DNA of 64,000 bases from assembly GCA_951799445.1 (NCBI GenBank), contig OX637293.1, forward strand, positions 26,040,001 through 26,104,000, written 5' to 3'. A program made the position numbers and the translations under genes. The stretch is from Pseudisothecium myosuroides. Taxonomy: Eukaryota; Streptophyta; Bryopsida; Hypnales; Lembophyllaceae. Shown piece after piece: positions 1 through 12,767 of the stretch. The notes beneath the pieces were generated by a model. The model saw only the letters and a list, made by a program, of their open reading frames with translations, was not told where the DNA came from and ran no database searches. Position 1 is the first letter of the stretch. Every line of letters starts with the position of its first letter.

Positions 1-3000
1 CCTTCTCTCCATTAAAAGCATCTTAGCCAAGGTTGTTGGACTCTACATTGTTGTTTTGTTTTCATTTTTTGCTTACGGCCTAAATTTGTCGTTTTCACAA
101 TGAAAAATTTATTAATTCAAACTCAAAATTTATTTTCACTATCAAATCTCAAAAAAACAAAAAACACACAATTTTTTTAATATCTAATTGACTTAGAAAA
201 CTCAAATGGTAGACTTGCGTAGAGTGGATTTTGGAGAATAATTTCTTTGTGACTTTATATAGGTACTCCTTATATTCAACTAGCTCGTACCCTAGAGAAA
301 TTAGCTTCATTCAAACCTTCAATTCATCCTAATCCTCACTTTTTTCATTCCCTAGAAACACATTTATAGCTCCCAGCTTGAGATTCAAAGCTCTCAATCT
401 AGCTTCAAAGCTAAGTACTTGAATTTGGATCCACAACCTTAAATTTAGGTTCAATGTGTTTGGGCAGTCTGCTTTTACGTCACAACCTTCATCTTGAAGC
501 ATGCCCGTGCCACTTTGGTGAGCAAGTGGGACATTGAGGGTGATTCTTCAACCCTTGCAAAAGACTAGGTGTGAAGAATTGGGAGTCCCGAGCGGTCAGA
601 GCATTGTAGTACTTTTCTCGGAATAAATTGGATGGCAATCTATAAATGCTTAGAAATCTTGCACAAAGATGCATCCATGGATCCAAGGAATGCAAGGATC
701 CAAGTTGGGAGTCAAAAGATATGGCTCCTCAAAGTTGGCAGTGTCCCGGCCGCAACCCGAGGTGTAGGACATAGGAGTAGGTATTTGGGGATGATTCCTT
801 GAGCCAAATAGGGCATGCTACATATCATTGAAAAGGTTAAGAGATCAGCTTTCTAAATTGCTAAGGCTCATGAAGAGATGAGCTATGTGCTAAGACTTAT
901 GGGCATCCAAAGAGGCAGGAGTCCCGGACAACTACTCTCTCGAGGAACTTGGACTTTTGGAGGGCCATAACTTCCTCAATACTTGTTATAATGGGGCAGG
1001 TGAGTAGTTCACAATCATTTACAAAAAGTGAAAATTAAGAAAATGGGCTTGTGATTTGGATTTGGAGCTTGGAGCTAAAAGATATGCCAATGGGAAGTTT
1101 GGAGGGTCTTTGAAGCCCGGTTTCAGGAAGAGTTTGTGAAAATGGGTGGTCTTCCAAGAGGGGTGTGTCTTGGATGTTCTCGGGGACCTCTAGTAGAGAG
1201 GGGGGGCTGCCAAATGCCACAAAAAGTAATATGAAGAGGGGTGGTCTCACTCCTCACTCCCGCATGGTGCTATGGTGGGCCATAGTGGCCACGAGTGGTG
1301 AGGTGGAGCCTCACCAGCACTTGTGTGTTACTATGGAGTGCTTGTGCACTCTTTAATACTAGTTGGGTGGTGTCCTGCTCCACGCTAGGCCATAATGTGA
1401 GTCCCGGTGAGTGAGTTCCAAGGTGAGTCCCAAAATGAAATGGGTTGTCTTAGTGGGGAGTTGGGTCCCATTCAAGGGTGGTTAACACTGATGGGGAGTA
1501 GTGCCACCACCGAGTGTTTGGACATCAGTGGAAGTTCCGCCCCATATAATCAAATGACATGCCCGGTGTCTCGTGGGAGTTATATGTCGAGAGTCACAGA
1601 GGAATGGAGAACCTCGTGACTTGAGTTGCAACCTAATATTGCATATGTGTGGCATGAGCAGTATTAGAAGATCGTGACCTTTGGTGTCACTAAGGAGTAA
1701 AGTGTTTGGACAGCATTTGGAAGTGAGTATGAGGGACTTAATTGTCACTAAGGAGTGTGACATTTTAACCCCTAAGTACCCAAGCCTTTCCAAGTGTGTT
1801 TTTCCTATGAAAAAAGAGCATAAGCTTATAGTTATCTTCAATGAATCAAATTGTTTTCTTTTTCAAAATCTAATTGTATAGATGTTTAAAGAGCTTGCTT
1901 ATTAGTATGCATACCAATTTTGAGTGCAAAGTTGCATGGGAGTTGTGAAATTATAACAAGAGAAATGTGCATATTTTATTTTTAGTATACCATCCCTCAT
2001 CACAATGTTTGGCATATTTGTATATAAGAATTTTTGAGATTGGAGGTGACATGAACAACTAAAAATTGTGTTAACACACTAAAATGCCCTCCTAAAAACC
2101 TTAAAGTTCAAATGAAGAGTTATCAAACTCATTACACAATCCACCTTGTAATTGTTGAAAAACAATTTTTATTATAAGTAAAAATTGCAAATAACTCCAA
2201 ATCAGCAATTGAATGTTCAAATTTTCAATGGTGAAAATCATGAACCTAATTTATTCATTCCATTTGGACCATTTTCAAAGCAAATGGATAAATACAATTT
2301 TTTAAATCTCAATTCAAGTGAAATTGGCAAGCTTTACTTAAAAGGCAAGAAATCAAATAAAATTTGTAACCTATCCTCTTCCATGATGGTACATATATGC
2401 CTTTGAAAACCTTTCAAAAATCAAATATTTATCTTTTTCAATGAAACTTTAAAAAATTTCCATAGTTAACCTTCAAAACTGCTAGTAAATTTTTTTTAAA
2501 TGGTCAAAGGAGTTTAATTGACCTCACCAAAATGAGCTTGAAATTTTATAGAAATATATGGTTGATTGGAAAATTAAGGGTTAAAGAAACCTTTCAAGAA
2601 TTGATTGCATTTGGAGGGAGCTAAAGTCCTTAAAACAATTTTCACTCAATTTTTGTAGGAAGAAAAAATGGAATTCATTTCATATTTTTTGGACCTTCAT
2701 GGAATTAGTTACAAATTTTTGAAGTTAAAATGCAGTGATCACTAAAAGCGACAACCACTTCTTGAAATGTATACTTTTGATGCATTGAAGAAGGCAAAAT
2801 GTACCTCTATGTTAGTGGTTGCATTTAGACTGATAGGGTTGCTTTTAGAGCACTCTATCTTTAATTAGTGTATGACTAGGATGATTGGAAAGACATGGAG
2901 TTCTAAAAGAAGGGTGGTTAACTCAATTAAATTTTGGAAGTGGTGAACTCATAACATTATGTAGCCTTCATAGAGGTTGCTTTTGCTCTCTTCCAGCATC

Positions 3001-3300
3001 TATCTATGAAGTTCATCCATGTTGACGTGACTCACAACTTCGATCTGAACTAGCTCCAGGCTCCAAGCTACCCTGCACACTCTCCCAAAAGGAACAAATG
3101 CCATGTTTGAGAAAATTAACAAATGGGATGATCTGATCAGCCAGTTGCCCGTTGCTTGGCTCCCTTATCCATGTCAACTCCCTTTGTGTCAAACGCATAA
3201 TAAAACCAGCATCATGAAGCTATTACCATATCACCATTTTTCATTTTTTTGACCCACTCTTGGCTTGGTTGTTACAATCTAATAAATTTGACAAGCATTT
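1..3300. other. AT-rich intergenic DNA, no gene seen
   Basis: I see no supported gene here. Open frames are short, lie in both orientations and have no family resemblance. The stretch from about 500 to 1700 is less AT-rich and repeats the word GAGTCCCGG several times, but no coding frame runs through it. Confidence 0.5.
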
Positions 3301-3324
3301 TCTTAGCTAATTTGGGTGTGGAAT

Positions 3325-3405
3325 ATTTTCTACCATTCCATCTACTGGATGGAGTGATGTGGAATATTTAATATCATTTTGTCCAAGGGAGGGCACTTGT
3401 CCTTC
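3325..3405. repeat. Small hairpin with duplicated TGTGGAATATTT
   Basis: The word TGTGGAATATTT occurs twice, on either side of an inverted CCATTCCATC / GGATGGAGTG pair. The words resemble the hairpin at 6255-6331, so the two may be remnants of one small inverted-repeat family. Confidence 0.35.
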
Positions 3406-3409
3406 CTAC

Positions 3410-6230
3410 TACTGAATGTTATGCTAACCTTAAAAAAACTAAAACTTGGAACGCAAGGAAATCGCCACTTAATTAGGGATTGGGTACTAACCTCTGTTGA
3501 ACTCCAATTGAAAGCTAAATGATATGGGTCTTAGATGTGACCCTAAACTATTGGATGATCATGGAAAGAACCCAAATTGAATGGCATAATTGTAGGTTCA
3601 ATAGCTGGCGATGACATGTTTTTTAAGCTTATCAAGTATAAAATCAGCCTTTCTACCAGACGGAAAGACCTCTCAATGTGTTGTTCAACATGCTTGTGTC
3701 AAAAAAAATTAAAATATATAAAATGAGATTTGACAAGATCTTCTTTCAAATGGAAAATGATCAGGGACTAAAAATTAGATTGAAACTTTGAGAAAGTGAG
3801 GCCTATCTTTACTAGTATTTGATGAAACAAAGAGATTTGACTTCAATTGGTTGATGTACTGGATTGAGAGCTAAAAGTATCCCCATCCTGACTCGCCAAG
3901 GGGGATTGACTCTGGGAAATGGCGAGCCACGCCAAGTGGACTGCCCCACAACAAGGATGCAAAGTGCCAAAAACATACCGGCCACTTTAGAATTTAAAGA
4001 CCGCTTGGCCAAATGCCGAGTCTTGATCGAGAGTGGCACGCCATGTGATTTGACTTGCTTTTTTACTCCAATTTTGAGGTACCACTCAACACACCAAGGA
4101 AGGCAAAGGAGATGAGTGGGTGACATTGTTGATGTGACAAAGAGAATTTCTTGGTTGTTGTATGTTCTTGCCTCTCTTGAAGTCCGTCTTATAGCATTTC
4201 ACAGTGGGAGGCCACCACACACGCCAGCCATATTGGAAGAGCAAGCCATTGCTCTACTTGGAGCCCCTCCTTGGTGAGCAAGCCATGGAGATGCTCTAAC
4301 TAAGGTTTTGAACTCCCTAGCTCTTGAATTCACTAGACTGTGATTTAACAAAAACTTGACTTTTAATCGAGGCTCTAACTAACTGGAATTTTAGTTGGGA
4401 TTAGGTCTATACTGGATTTTGAAATTGAACTGGATTTTAATAACTGACAGACCCATGGAAATGGAAATTAAATGTGGCCAACAAATAAGATGAAACTTGG
4501 AGTTTTGAGGACGCTTCCAAAGAAACAAAACAAAGAATTAGTAGTTGGAGAGTTTAGAATGACATAGATATTTGATACTGGTGTTCAAAGCTTCGTCTTC
4601 ATGAGGGTTTTAAAAGATGAAAACTTGCATAAAATAAGAGGAAAAGACTTTAGAAAAAACATGAAGTGGTACAAAAAAATTCAAATAACATCTTTGCCGT
4701 TGGTTTGGACATAAAAAAAACATAAAATACTATGCAACGGAAGAAAGTACTAATTGACATAAATTTGCAAGACAAAGCCCTTGGGAAAATTTTCAAAGGT
4801 TTGACAAGTTGCCCCTAGTTGGAATTTTCACACTAGGACTAGTGCAAGAAACCAAATTAAAAAAAATATTAAAAAAACCCTCAAAAAATGGCCACAAAAA
4901 CATGCACATTAGAAAACAATACATATAATAATTGTAGAGATGGAAAATCTTGGAAAGGCTCCAAATTTTACAATATAGCAACCTGAAAACTCAAATGACA
5001 ATTGCACAAAGACCAAATTCAAATAAACACAATGGCCAAATTAGCAAAAAACACTAAGACAATGCGAAATAACAAGTTTCAAAGTGAAAATGGTGTATTT
5101 AGAAAGAAGACTTTTATGCACTTTAAAGGCCCCACTCTTTCTTGAACCTCAAGATTTTTTTGTAGTTTTTAAAGCGAATTTATTCCAAAACTTAAGAAAG
5201 TCAAATCTACGTTGATTGACTATTCTAGCTTTTGGAAAAAAGCTCCAAATCTAAAATCAATTGTGCCATTGGCTTTTAAAGGCCTACATTACTTTTCCTC
5301 CTCTTTTGTCTAATCATCTAGATTTGCAAAGTGAGCACAAATTCGAAACTGTAAAATCTTAGAATGAGGATTTATTTTTATCACAAATTTTGACTTATCT
5401 AGATTGTCAAAAAGGATTGGGAAGTAAACAAAGACCCTATTTGACCTTCATTTAGATGTCGGATGCTTCCAAAATGTTGGTCAATGGCTTGTTCCATTTT
5501 AACTCCTAAAAGCCCAAGGGGTTTGGACAGAACACAAATGTGTTATAAAATATAAGTTCTATAATTTTTTTGAAGTTTGTTGCAAAGAAGATAATATAAA
5601 GCACAAAAAGTAAAAAATATCCATATGGTCAAAATTAAAAAATTATTTTTAGATTCTCTCCAAATGAATTTTGAAGAAATAACTTCAAAAATTCACCCAA
5701 AATATAACTTCTATCTTCAGCATTTGATTTTTTTTCAATTGGTCAAAATTGTAGTTTCTATTGATTTGAGAGAAAATGCATAAGATTTAGTAACACTTTC
5801 TCCAAATAATAAATTTTCAACACTAGCCGCAAATACTAAACTCTTTGTGCTATTTCTCTTATAATTTTTGTTTGACTGTAGCGATTTTAGTTTTGAATAT
5901 AAATACAGAAAGACAACCCAATTTTTAAAATTAAAAAAAAAAGGTTTGAAAAAAAAATTTCTTTGCCTGAAAAATTTGTCCGAAGTTGGGCAACAACCAA
6001 AAAATGGTCGTTTGAGCGCTTAGGGGTTAAAAACTTGTTTGTAACTAATGGAGGTATCCATTTGGATCTTTGCCTCTACCAAAATTCCATGAAACTTATT
6101 GGAGCTTATTACTATCACTCAAAACTTCTATCTTATTTATTGAAAAAATTTACAACAATTTTAGGTATTTTTAAAGAATTTTACCATAGTTGGTTGTAGT
6201 GGTCGACTTCCATAACATTTAGTAGTCACA
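3410..6230. other. AT-rich intergenic DNA, no gene seen
   Basis: This is long AT-rich sequence without a supportable coding frame. A somewhat GC-richer island lies at about 3880-4300, but its open frames on the two strands are short, overlap each other and match nothing I recognise. Confidence 0.45.
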
Positions 6231-6254
6231 CTGACTACTGCCTCCTCCCTAATG

Positions 6255-6331
6255 GAATAATGTGGAATATACCACTTCATTTCTTCCGGAGGATGAAATG
6301 CTGTAGTATATTCCACACCATATTAGTAGCT
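6255..6331. repeat. Imperfect hairpin with TGTGGAATATAC arms
   Basis: The left arm contains TGTGGAATATAC followed by TTCAT. The right arm contains ATGAA followed by GTATATTCCACA. The centre is GA-rich. This looks like a small inverted-repeat element or its remnant. Confidence 0.45.
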
Positions 6332-6478
6332 ACAAGGACAGGTGGCAATCCACACAAGACTTGTCAAATGTGTATTTAGTTAGCAAGTTCAGTGATGTGG
6401 TACTTCCAATTTCATCAAAAATATAAAATTAAGCTTCAACACTTAGTTTCATACAACTATGAAACACGGGGATGCTAG

Positions 6479-6528
6479 CATGTGAGCTTGTGAGCGTGAG
6501 CCTGTGAGCCTGTGAGCCTATGAGCCTC
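6479..6528. repeat. Octamer minisatellite (TGTGAGCC)n
   Basis: About six slightly varied copies of an 8-bp word, GTGAGCCT, stand in a row. There is no coding context. Confidence 0.75.
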
Positions 6529-6599
6529 CACGTTTTTATTCCATTTAGGGTTTGTAAATTTGTCAACGACCTATGACCGTGGAATTAGATGTAAGGATC

Positions 6600-7430
6600 T
6601 TTGGTCCAAATGAACAACAAATGAATATGTCACTATGCAATTTGTACTAAAAAATTGAACTAATATATTTCCAAAAAATAAGATATAGTCAAAATAGATC
6701 ATGTTTGTAAGCACACGGTGAAAATAAATGTAGTCGTTTAGAATGTCTCACTATAAAGCACGTGCATGTAAAATTGCAATACATCATAACACCATCATAG
6801 GGATGACATTTATGAGGTCTAAAAGAGAAGGAGCAACAAACGTGGGCCGTAGAAGCTAAATGTAATCTAGCAAGTGGCAACAAGCAAAGGCTCTAAACAT
6901 TATAAGCACTAGATTATGAACAATGTTTTTGAATGATTAAGTGATAAATGTAGTCTTCATCAATGGCCTTTATGCAAAATTAAAGGATGAAAATGGTCCA
7001 CCTATTATATTTTATTTTTATAACTATGCTTTAAAAATTTTAAAATATATATTTTGGACTTAAAATATTTAAAATAAACATAGTAGTCATATCATATACA
7101 CCAAATAAATGTATTAATCCCAAATGATCTAAACGACAGTTTTTCTAGTCAATGCCCCTTTTTTTTAATTGTCTTTTTTCACAATTTTAAAAAATAAAAA
7201 TAAAAATGATTTTAAGAAAATAGAATACATAATAAATCCAATGGTAGTAGTTTTATAGAATTCCAAGTTAAACTCCGCTTTGTGGAATTTTATAAAGTTT
7301 AGTGGTGAAGTGCGATTCAAGGCTCATGATTTACAAAAGATGCAATATCCCACAACAATATGCACATTGTCTCCACATAATAAAAAATAATGGATAAAGG
7401 ATCCATACCATCTGAAAGATAGTTAATAGA
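6600..7430. other. AT-rich intergenic DNA, no gene seen
   Basis: I see no coding frame, repeat array or RNA gene in this stretch. Confidence 0.4.
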
Positions 7431-7439
7431 CATGCCTAA

Positions 7440-8440
7440 ATCAGCCACTGTAACATCAAAAAGCTTTTCTGTCTTACTAGCCAACTACCATACACTCCAC
7501 ATTTCTAGCCACTTCATCTTCATAGACGTGTCCATTGCTGAAGTTGCCAACATCCGAAGCTTTTCTTCAATCATCTCTAAATTTTCAACATAAATTTCAT
7601 AGTGATGAGTTTCATAGTTTCATATGATTTTTTTTCACTTGCTCCAAGAAAGGTGTTGCGTGCTTAGAATCTACAATGGGGAGCTAATTCTTTAGTTCTG
7701 AATAAAAAGCTACTTTCACCATCTCAACAACTTTAGAGACCCATTCATCAAGTATTCAAATGTACTTGCAATTCAATCTACTGGATTGGATACTTCTCAT
7801 AAATTTTCTGTGAGCCGAAACAACAACATCCCCCAACTCTTGTTGTACAAAGTAAATGATGTATAAGAATAAGCAAAATTGCACATGATGACAAATATTA
7901 CATATAGTAGACCAACATAATACTAATTCAATTTAACAACAAGAACAAATAAAAAATGATAATGAAATATAAGGAATCACCAATTGACTTCATATAATGT
8001 TGCCAACATAATTGCAATGTCCTCATTGACCTCCAAAACAATACTTTCAATAGCCTAATGCCACATGAAGTTGTCCGCATGATTGCGGTTGATAATAGGC
8101 AACCATGCTTGCAAATGGTGATTGCCATTCCACTCCAAAAAAATCTTGCTAGAAAAAACTTTGAGATCTTCATCATTTTTGAATTTTTTTCTCAAATGTA
8201 GCATTTGCCCACACCTAGTAGGCACTCCACAATTTAATAATATCATTCGTGACATTTACTATCGTACCCTTATTGTTTTCCAAGGCCACATAGAAAACTC
8301 CATTTTCTTCCATGTAACCACAAGTAACAAAGTGTGAAACAAGTCCTGACAACTGTCCAAAAAATCATACATAATAAAAGAATATTGATTTTTGATTTTG
8401 CCCTTGATTCCTTAACCTCTCGAGACAAGAAGAAGTGTTT
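7440..8440 (-). pseudogene. Decayed mobile-element coding relic
   Basis: Reading the minus strand from about 8440 down, protein-like sequence runs through several breaks. It begins with a stretch containing CGYMEENGVFYVALENNKG. A stop follows just before VWANATFEKK. The frame then shifts at the run of seven A residues near 8185, and continues through FLEWNGNHHLQAWLPIINR to a TAG at 8055-8057. Beyond it lies IESIVLEVNEDIAIMLATLY. Downstream pieces such as VDSKHATPFLEQVKKNH and HHYEIYVENLEMIEEKL sit near 7560-7720 in shifting frames. The pattern reminds me of the C-terminal half of repetitive transposase-like proteins in non-seed plants, but I cannot name the family. Multiple stops and at least one frameshift show it is dead. 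Confidence 0.5.
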
Positions 8441-8639
8441 ACAATCTTCATCGTTAAAAAGTTATGCAATTGTAATCTCGACTGATCTTTAGAAAGAAGC
8501 TAAAGTACAACAATTAATCTTCGTGCTTGTGGATCTTTTTGTGTCAACATCTTTGAAATAATGTTTAAATCAAGATTTAAAAAATTATGGTTAATGTATA
8601 TGTATTGTACAACATATAATTCAATATAATAGCTATTAA

Positions 8640-10150
8640 TAGCTATGCACTAAGAAAGCCCAATTTTTTTTGCATTTGATCAAATTGTAGCATAAGTTGC
8701 AAGTAAATTTGAATCCCCAAAATTTTGGCCGTTAACAATTGTGCATTAGAAAGGCAAATTTTTTTTAGCATTTGACCAAATTGTAGCATATGTCACAAGC
8801 AAATTTGAACCCCCAAAATCATGGCCATTAACAATTGTGCATTAAAAAGGCAATTTTTTTTTAGCATTTGACCAATTGTAGCACATGTTGCAAACAAATT
8901 TGAACCCCAAAAACCATGGCCATTAACGGCTGTGCATTAGGAAGTCTTTAAATTTTTTAGCATTTGATCAAATTGTAGCATATGTTGCAAGCAAATTTGA
9001 ACCCCAAAAATCCTTGCCATTAACGGTTGTACATTAGAAAGTCCCAAAAAATTTTAGCATTTGACCAAATTGTATTAAATACTGCAAGCAAATTTGAACC
9101 TCCAAAACCGTAGCCGTTAATGGCTGGGGTTTAAGAAGGCAAATTCTTTTTCAGCATGTGACCAAATTGTATTGAATAATGCAACAAATTTAATCCCCCA
9201 AAACCATAGCCGTTAACGCCTGGGGTTTAAGAAAGCAAAAAATTTCAACATTTGAACCTCCAAAACCGTAGCCGTTAATGGCTGGGGTTTAAGAAGGCAA
9301 AAAAATTTCAACATTTGAACCCCCAAAACCATAGCCGTTAACGGCTGGGGTTTAGGAGGGCAAAAAAATTTCAACATTTGAACCCTCAAAACCGTAGCCG
9401 TTAACGACTGGGGTTTAGGAGGGCAAAAAAATTTCAACATTTGAACCCCAAAAACCGTAGCCGTTAACGGCTGGGGTTTAAGAAGGCAATTTTTATTTCA
9501 GCATTTGACCAAATTGTATTGAATAATGCAACAAATTTCATCCCCCAAAATCGTAGCCGTTATCGGATGGGGTTTAAGAAAGCAAAAAATTTCAACATTT
9601 GAAACCCCAAAACCGTAGCCTTTAACGACTGGAGTTTAAAAAGGCAAAAAAATTTCAACATTTGAACCCCCAAAAACGTAGCCGTTAACGGCTGGGGTTT
9701 AGGAGGGCAAAAAAATTTCAACATTTGAACCCCAAAAATCGTAGCCGTTAACGGCTGGGGTTTAAGAAGGCAATTTTTATTTCAGCATTTGACCAAATTG
9801 TATTGAATAATGCAACAAATTTCATCCCCCAAAACCGTAGCCGTTAATGGCTAGGGTTTAAGCAAGCAAAAAATTTCAACATTTGAACCCCCAAAACTGT
9901 AGCCATTAACGGCTGGGGTTTATGAAGGCAATTTTTTTTCAACATTTGAACTCCAAAAACCGTAGCCGTTAACGGCTGGGGTTTAGGAGGGCAAAAAAAT
10001 TTCAACATTTGAACCTCCAAAACCGTAGCCGTTAACGGCTGGGGCTTAATAAGGCAATTTTTTTTCCAACATTTGACCAAATTGTATTGAATAATGCAAC
10101 AAATTTCATCCCCCCAAACTGTAGCTAGGGTTTGAGAAGGCAAAATAAAT
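8640..10150. repeat. Satellite with short and long units in a higher-order pattern
   Basis: About 19 units are marked by variants of GCCGTTAACGGC, itself a perfect 12-bp palindrome, followed by TGGGGTTTA. Marker spacing is about 92-98 bp in the first third. It then falls into runs of three or four units of about 62-64 bp separated by single units of about 96-98 bp. The long unit carries an extra segment containing CCAAATTGTATTGAATAATG. Minus-strand open frames here are only the periodic repeat translated, so I do not annotate them as genes. Confidence 0.9.
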
Positions 10151-10331
10151 TTCATCATTTAACCAAATTTTAGCATATGTTGCAAGCAATTTGGCAACAT
10201 CTAATCAAACTCATGTTGATTTGGAAGCCACTAATTGTGAGTGCATCTACAAGAGAAGACAAGCTCTTTATACAAGTGTGGTAGTAGGAGGTAAGACAAC
10301 TCATGTGGGATATGTAAATTAGGATTACAAC

Positions 10332-10772
10332 GAGCTCAACTACTCATACCTAGTTAAGTCAAAAGCAGGAATTGTATTCAATGTACGACTTTGGACCTCA
10401 TTTTGGCATAGTAGAATAACTTTTTTAAGAAAATTTTCAACTGAAAAAAGTTAGTAAATAAAGTTAAATTTTATTTCTAAAAATCCATTTGAGATTTCAA
10501 GTCTTAAATCAAATGTTATGAACAAAACTGGAAGGGGCTGGAAGGGACATTTTTTTTAACATTTTCAAACATCCTCTTTGAATTTTGTCCATAACTTTCT
10601 TTTGGAGGCTCAAAATTACAAAAAAAAATTTGGAGATGGAAGTGATCTTGATTTACCAACTTTTTTGTATTCAAAGGATTTTGAAAAAATTATTCTACTA
10701 TGCCAAAATGAGGTTTGAACTTCTACATTGAACACAATTCCTGCGTTTTGACAATGAGTGGTCAAGCTCTCA
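10332..10772. mobile_element. Long foldback (inverted-repeat) element, copy 1
   Basis: Two arms of roughly 200 bp are inverted copies of each other. The left arm holds GACCTCATTTTGGCATAGTA and the right arm holds TACTATGCCAAAATGAGG. The centre holds GGAAGGGGCTGGAAGGGAC. No coding sequence is present. A second copy lies at 35761-36213. Flanking sequence at 10250-10330 is also shared, in inverse orientation, with about 36215-36300. The structure fits a foldback MITE, and a transcript would fold into a long hairpin. Confidence 0.75.
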
Positions 10773-11279
10773 TTTTTTAATTGTCTTATTTTCTTTTAGG
10801 ATTCATGACAGATAGTGAATTTCATTATAAAAACAACCTTTCAACCATTCAATCTCACTAAATGTCAATGAAGTAATTCCTTCATTCAACCATAAAAAAA
10901 GATTGATGATAGATGGTCAAATGATAGTTAATATATGGTTTAATGAATTGTTATTGGATTCTTTGGATTTTTGGCAATCCATCTTCACATTTATGTGTAA
11001 ATTTGTTTAGTTGGTCCTAGATTTAGCAAAAAAAATTGTCACTTTTTTTTAGCTAATTTAAGCCAAGCTTACTATCTGAGTACGGCATTTGTTCAAGATG
11101 ATTGTGGATGGACTTGGAAGTGGAGTTAATCTCGTAAAACAAATGCAATCAAGTGGCAACTTTGGAAACTAATTTATCATGTTTGATCACGTGAAGAGGG
11201 TGAAATCATAGACAACTATTTTTTGTCACATCTATAACTTTATTTATTGCAAAATCATGACCATTGTTGTTTGTGATAC

Positions 11280-12360
11280 ACAGACTGAAGGCACCAAAGG
11301 CCTGCTCATTTTTGGCGTTGTCCAAATAGGTCATGGTAGAAAATGAGGTGTCGGATCCAACCTTCCAAGGATTCATGTGTGATAGTGCTCAAGCCATCTT
11401 CAATGCAGTTTGCATTGTGTATGGGTCATGGGTTCCATTTGTTCCAATGGTAGACCGTAAAAGGATTTGCTTGTTCCACTGGGCAGTAAATATGTACAAG
11501 CATACAAAGATGCTAATCACCAGATAATTATAGAACTAGCATGTCCAAATCTACAAATAGTTCAAGGATGCAACATCAATGTCTGAAGTAGACAAGATGT
11601 TTCTAGAAATCAAAGCTTGGTGTACTTCTCTAGAGTTGCATTAGAAGTAGAAATTTGTGAACTGAAGGATTAGATCACACTATGGTACTATCGATACCGT
11701 CAGTGGGGTGGATTTATGGAAACGGTATTACCTTTAACCTCATTTTTTTTCTATTTTTTACCCTAAATTCTAAATTGGAATCCGTTTGAATAATAACTGC
11801 ATTCATCATCTTTGCAGAAATTGAAAAAAGAGGAACTAAAAGATGTCCCAATGTGCAACCTTGAAGAAACAGTGCACTACAAACAAATACAAGCTTCTGA
11901 AAAATGTGGGTCTAACATGTTAGTTGCCACATATAATGACTAGATTTGAGCCTTCATGTAGATGACCAATTATAGGGCTTACTCTATGGGGGCCCTTTTG
12001 AAAAAAGTGAGGGAAAAAGCCCGTCTAAAAAGGATTTAAAATTAAAGAGAGCTATGGCATTTGGAAAGAGAAAGAAAATTGCAAATGCATTCAACAAGAT
12101 GCTTGAAGCAAAATACTTATGCATTCAAATTCCACACTTGGAGGGAAAAGAGGTTTTCGGATCTAGCAAAGGAAAATGGATCTTTTGATCAATTTTGAAG
12201 GTGATATTCATCATTCCAACAAGGTTAACTTCTCTCATCTTCATATTCAAATTAGATTGTCCATTGCTAGAATGCAACTTGGGACTGTACAATTGAGGAG
12301 TTTAAAGCAAATATGCCCTACTCCTAATCTGTGGTGGAAACGGATTGCAATACATTAGAA
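11280..12360 (+). pseudogene. Decayed mobile-element transposase relic
   Basis: Plus-strand protein-like segments follow one another with stops and frameshifts between them. The clearest is at 11333-11527 and includes GFMCDSAQAIFNAVCIVYGS and DRKRICLFHWAVNMYKHTK. Further pieces read YRYRQWGGFMET (near 11690), NLEETVHYKQIQASEKCG and VNFSHLHIQIRLSIARMQLG (12200-12290). Their order and spacing fit one protein interrupted by an intron or decay. The wording resembles a multicopy transposase-like family I associate with liverwort and moss genomes. I cannot assign a superfamily. At least three stops make it non-functional. Confidence 0.55.
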
Positions 12361-12767
12361 CACATAGCAAAAATTTCACACAAGTCAAGGAAGCAATGTC
12401 CCCTACATACAAAGGATAAAAGAGTGAGTATAAAGGTACGGTAGTTCAAATTAAGAATTTTTGGTTTTGTAAAGACCAAATTGCATGATATGCCATATTC
12501 TTACCCGAGTAGAGATCCCCAAGGTCTAGCTTGTTCTTACTGATACTAATTTTACTTGTACCAAAATCATTGAGTTTGAATAAGCTAGTTTCGCCTACAG
12601 TCTACCAAACCAATGTCACCTCATCGTCTTTTCACCTTGCCTAGGATATTTGAGCATAAGTTGTGGATTTATCTTTGACCAGCACATGCTGAAAGAATCT
12701 CTTCCATTCAGAATGGCAAGCAAATTTGTCAAAGTAGTAATTAAAATCACTGCAATAGTGGGAAATT

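Noticed and set aside
9213..10158. Minus-strand ORFs with repeated MLKFFCPPKPQ motifs
   Set aside because: They are the satellite unit translated. Periodicity in the DNA explains them, and many 'starts' are not ATG.
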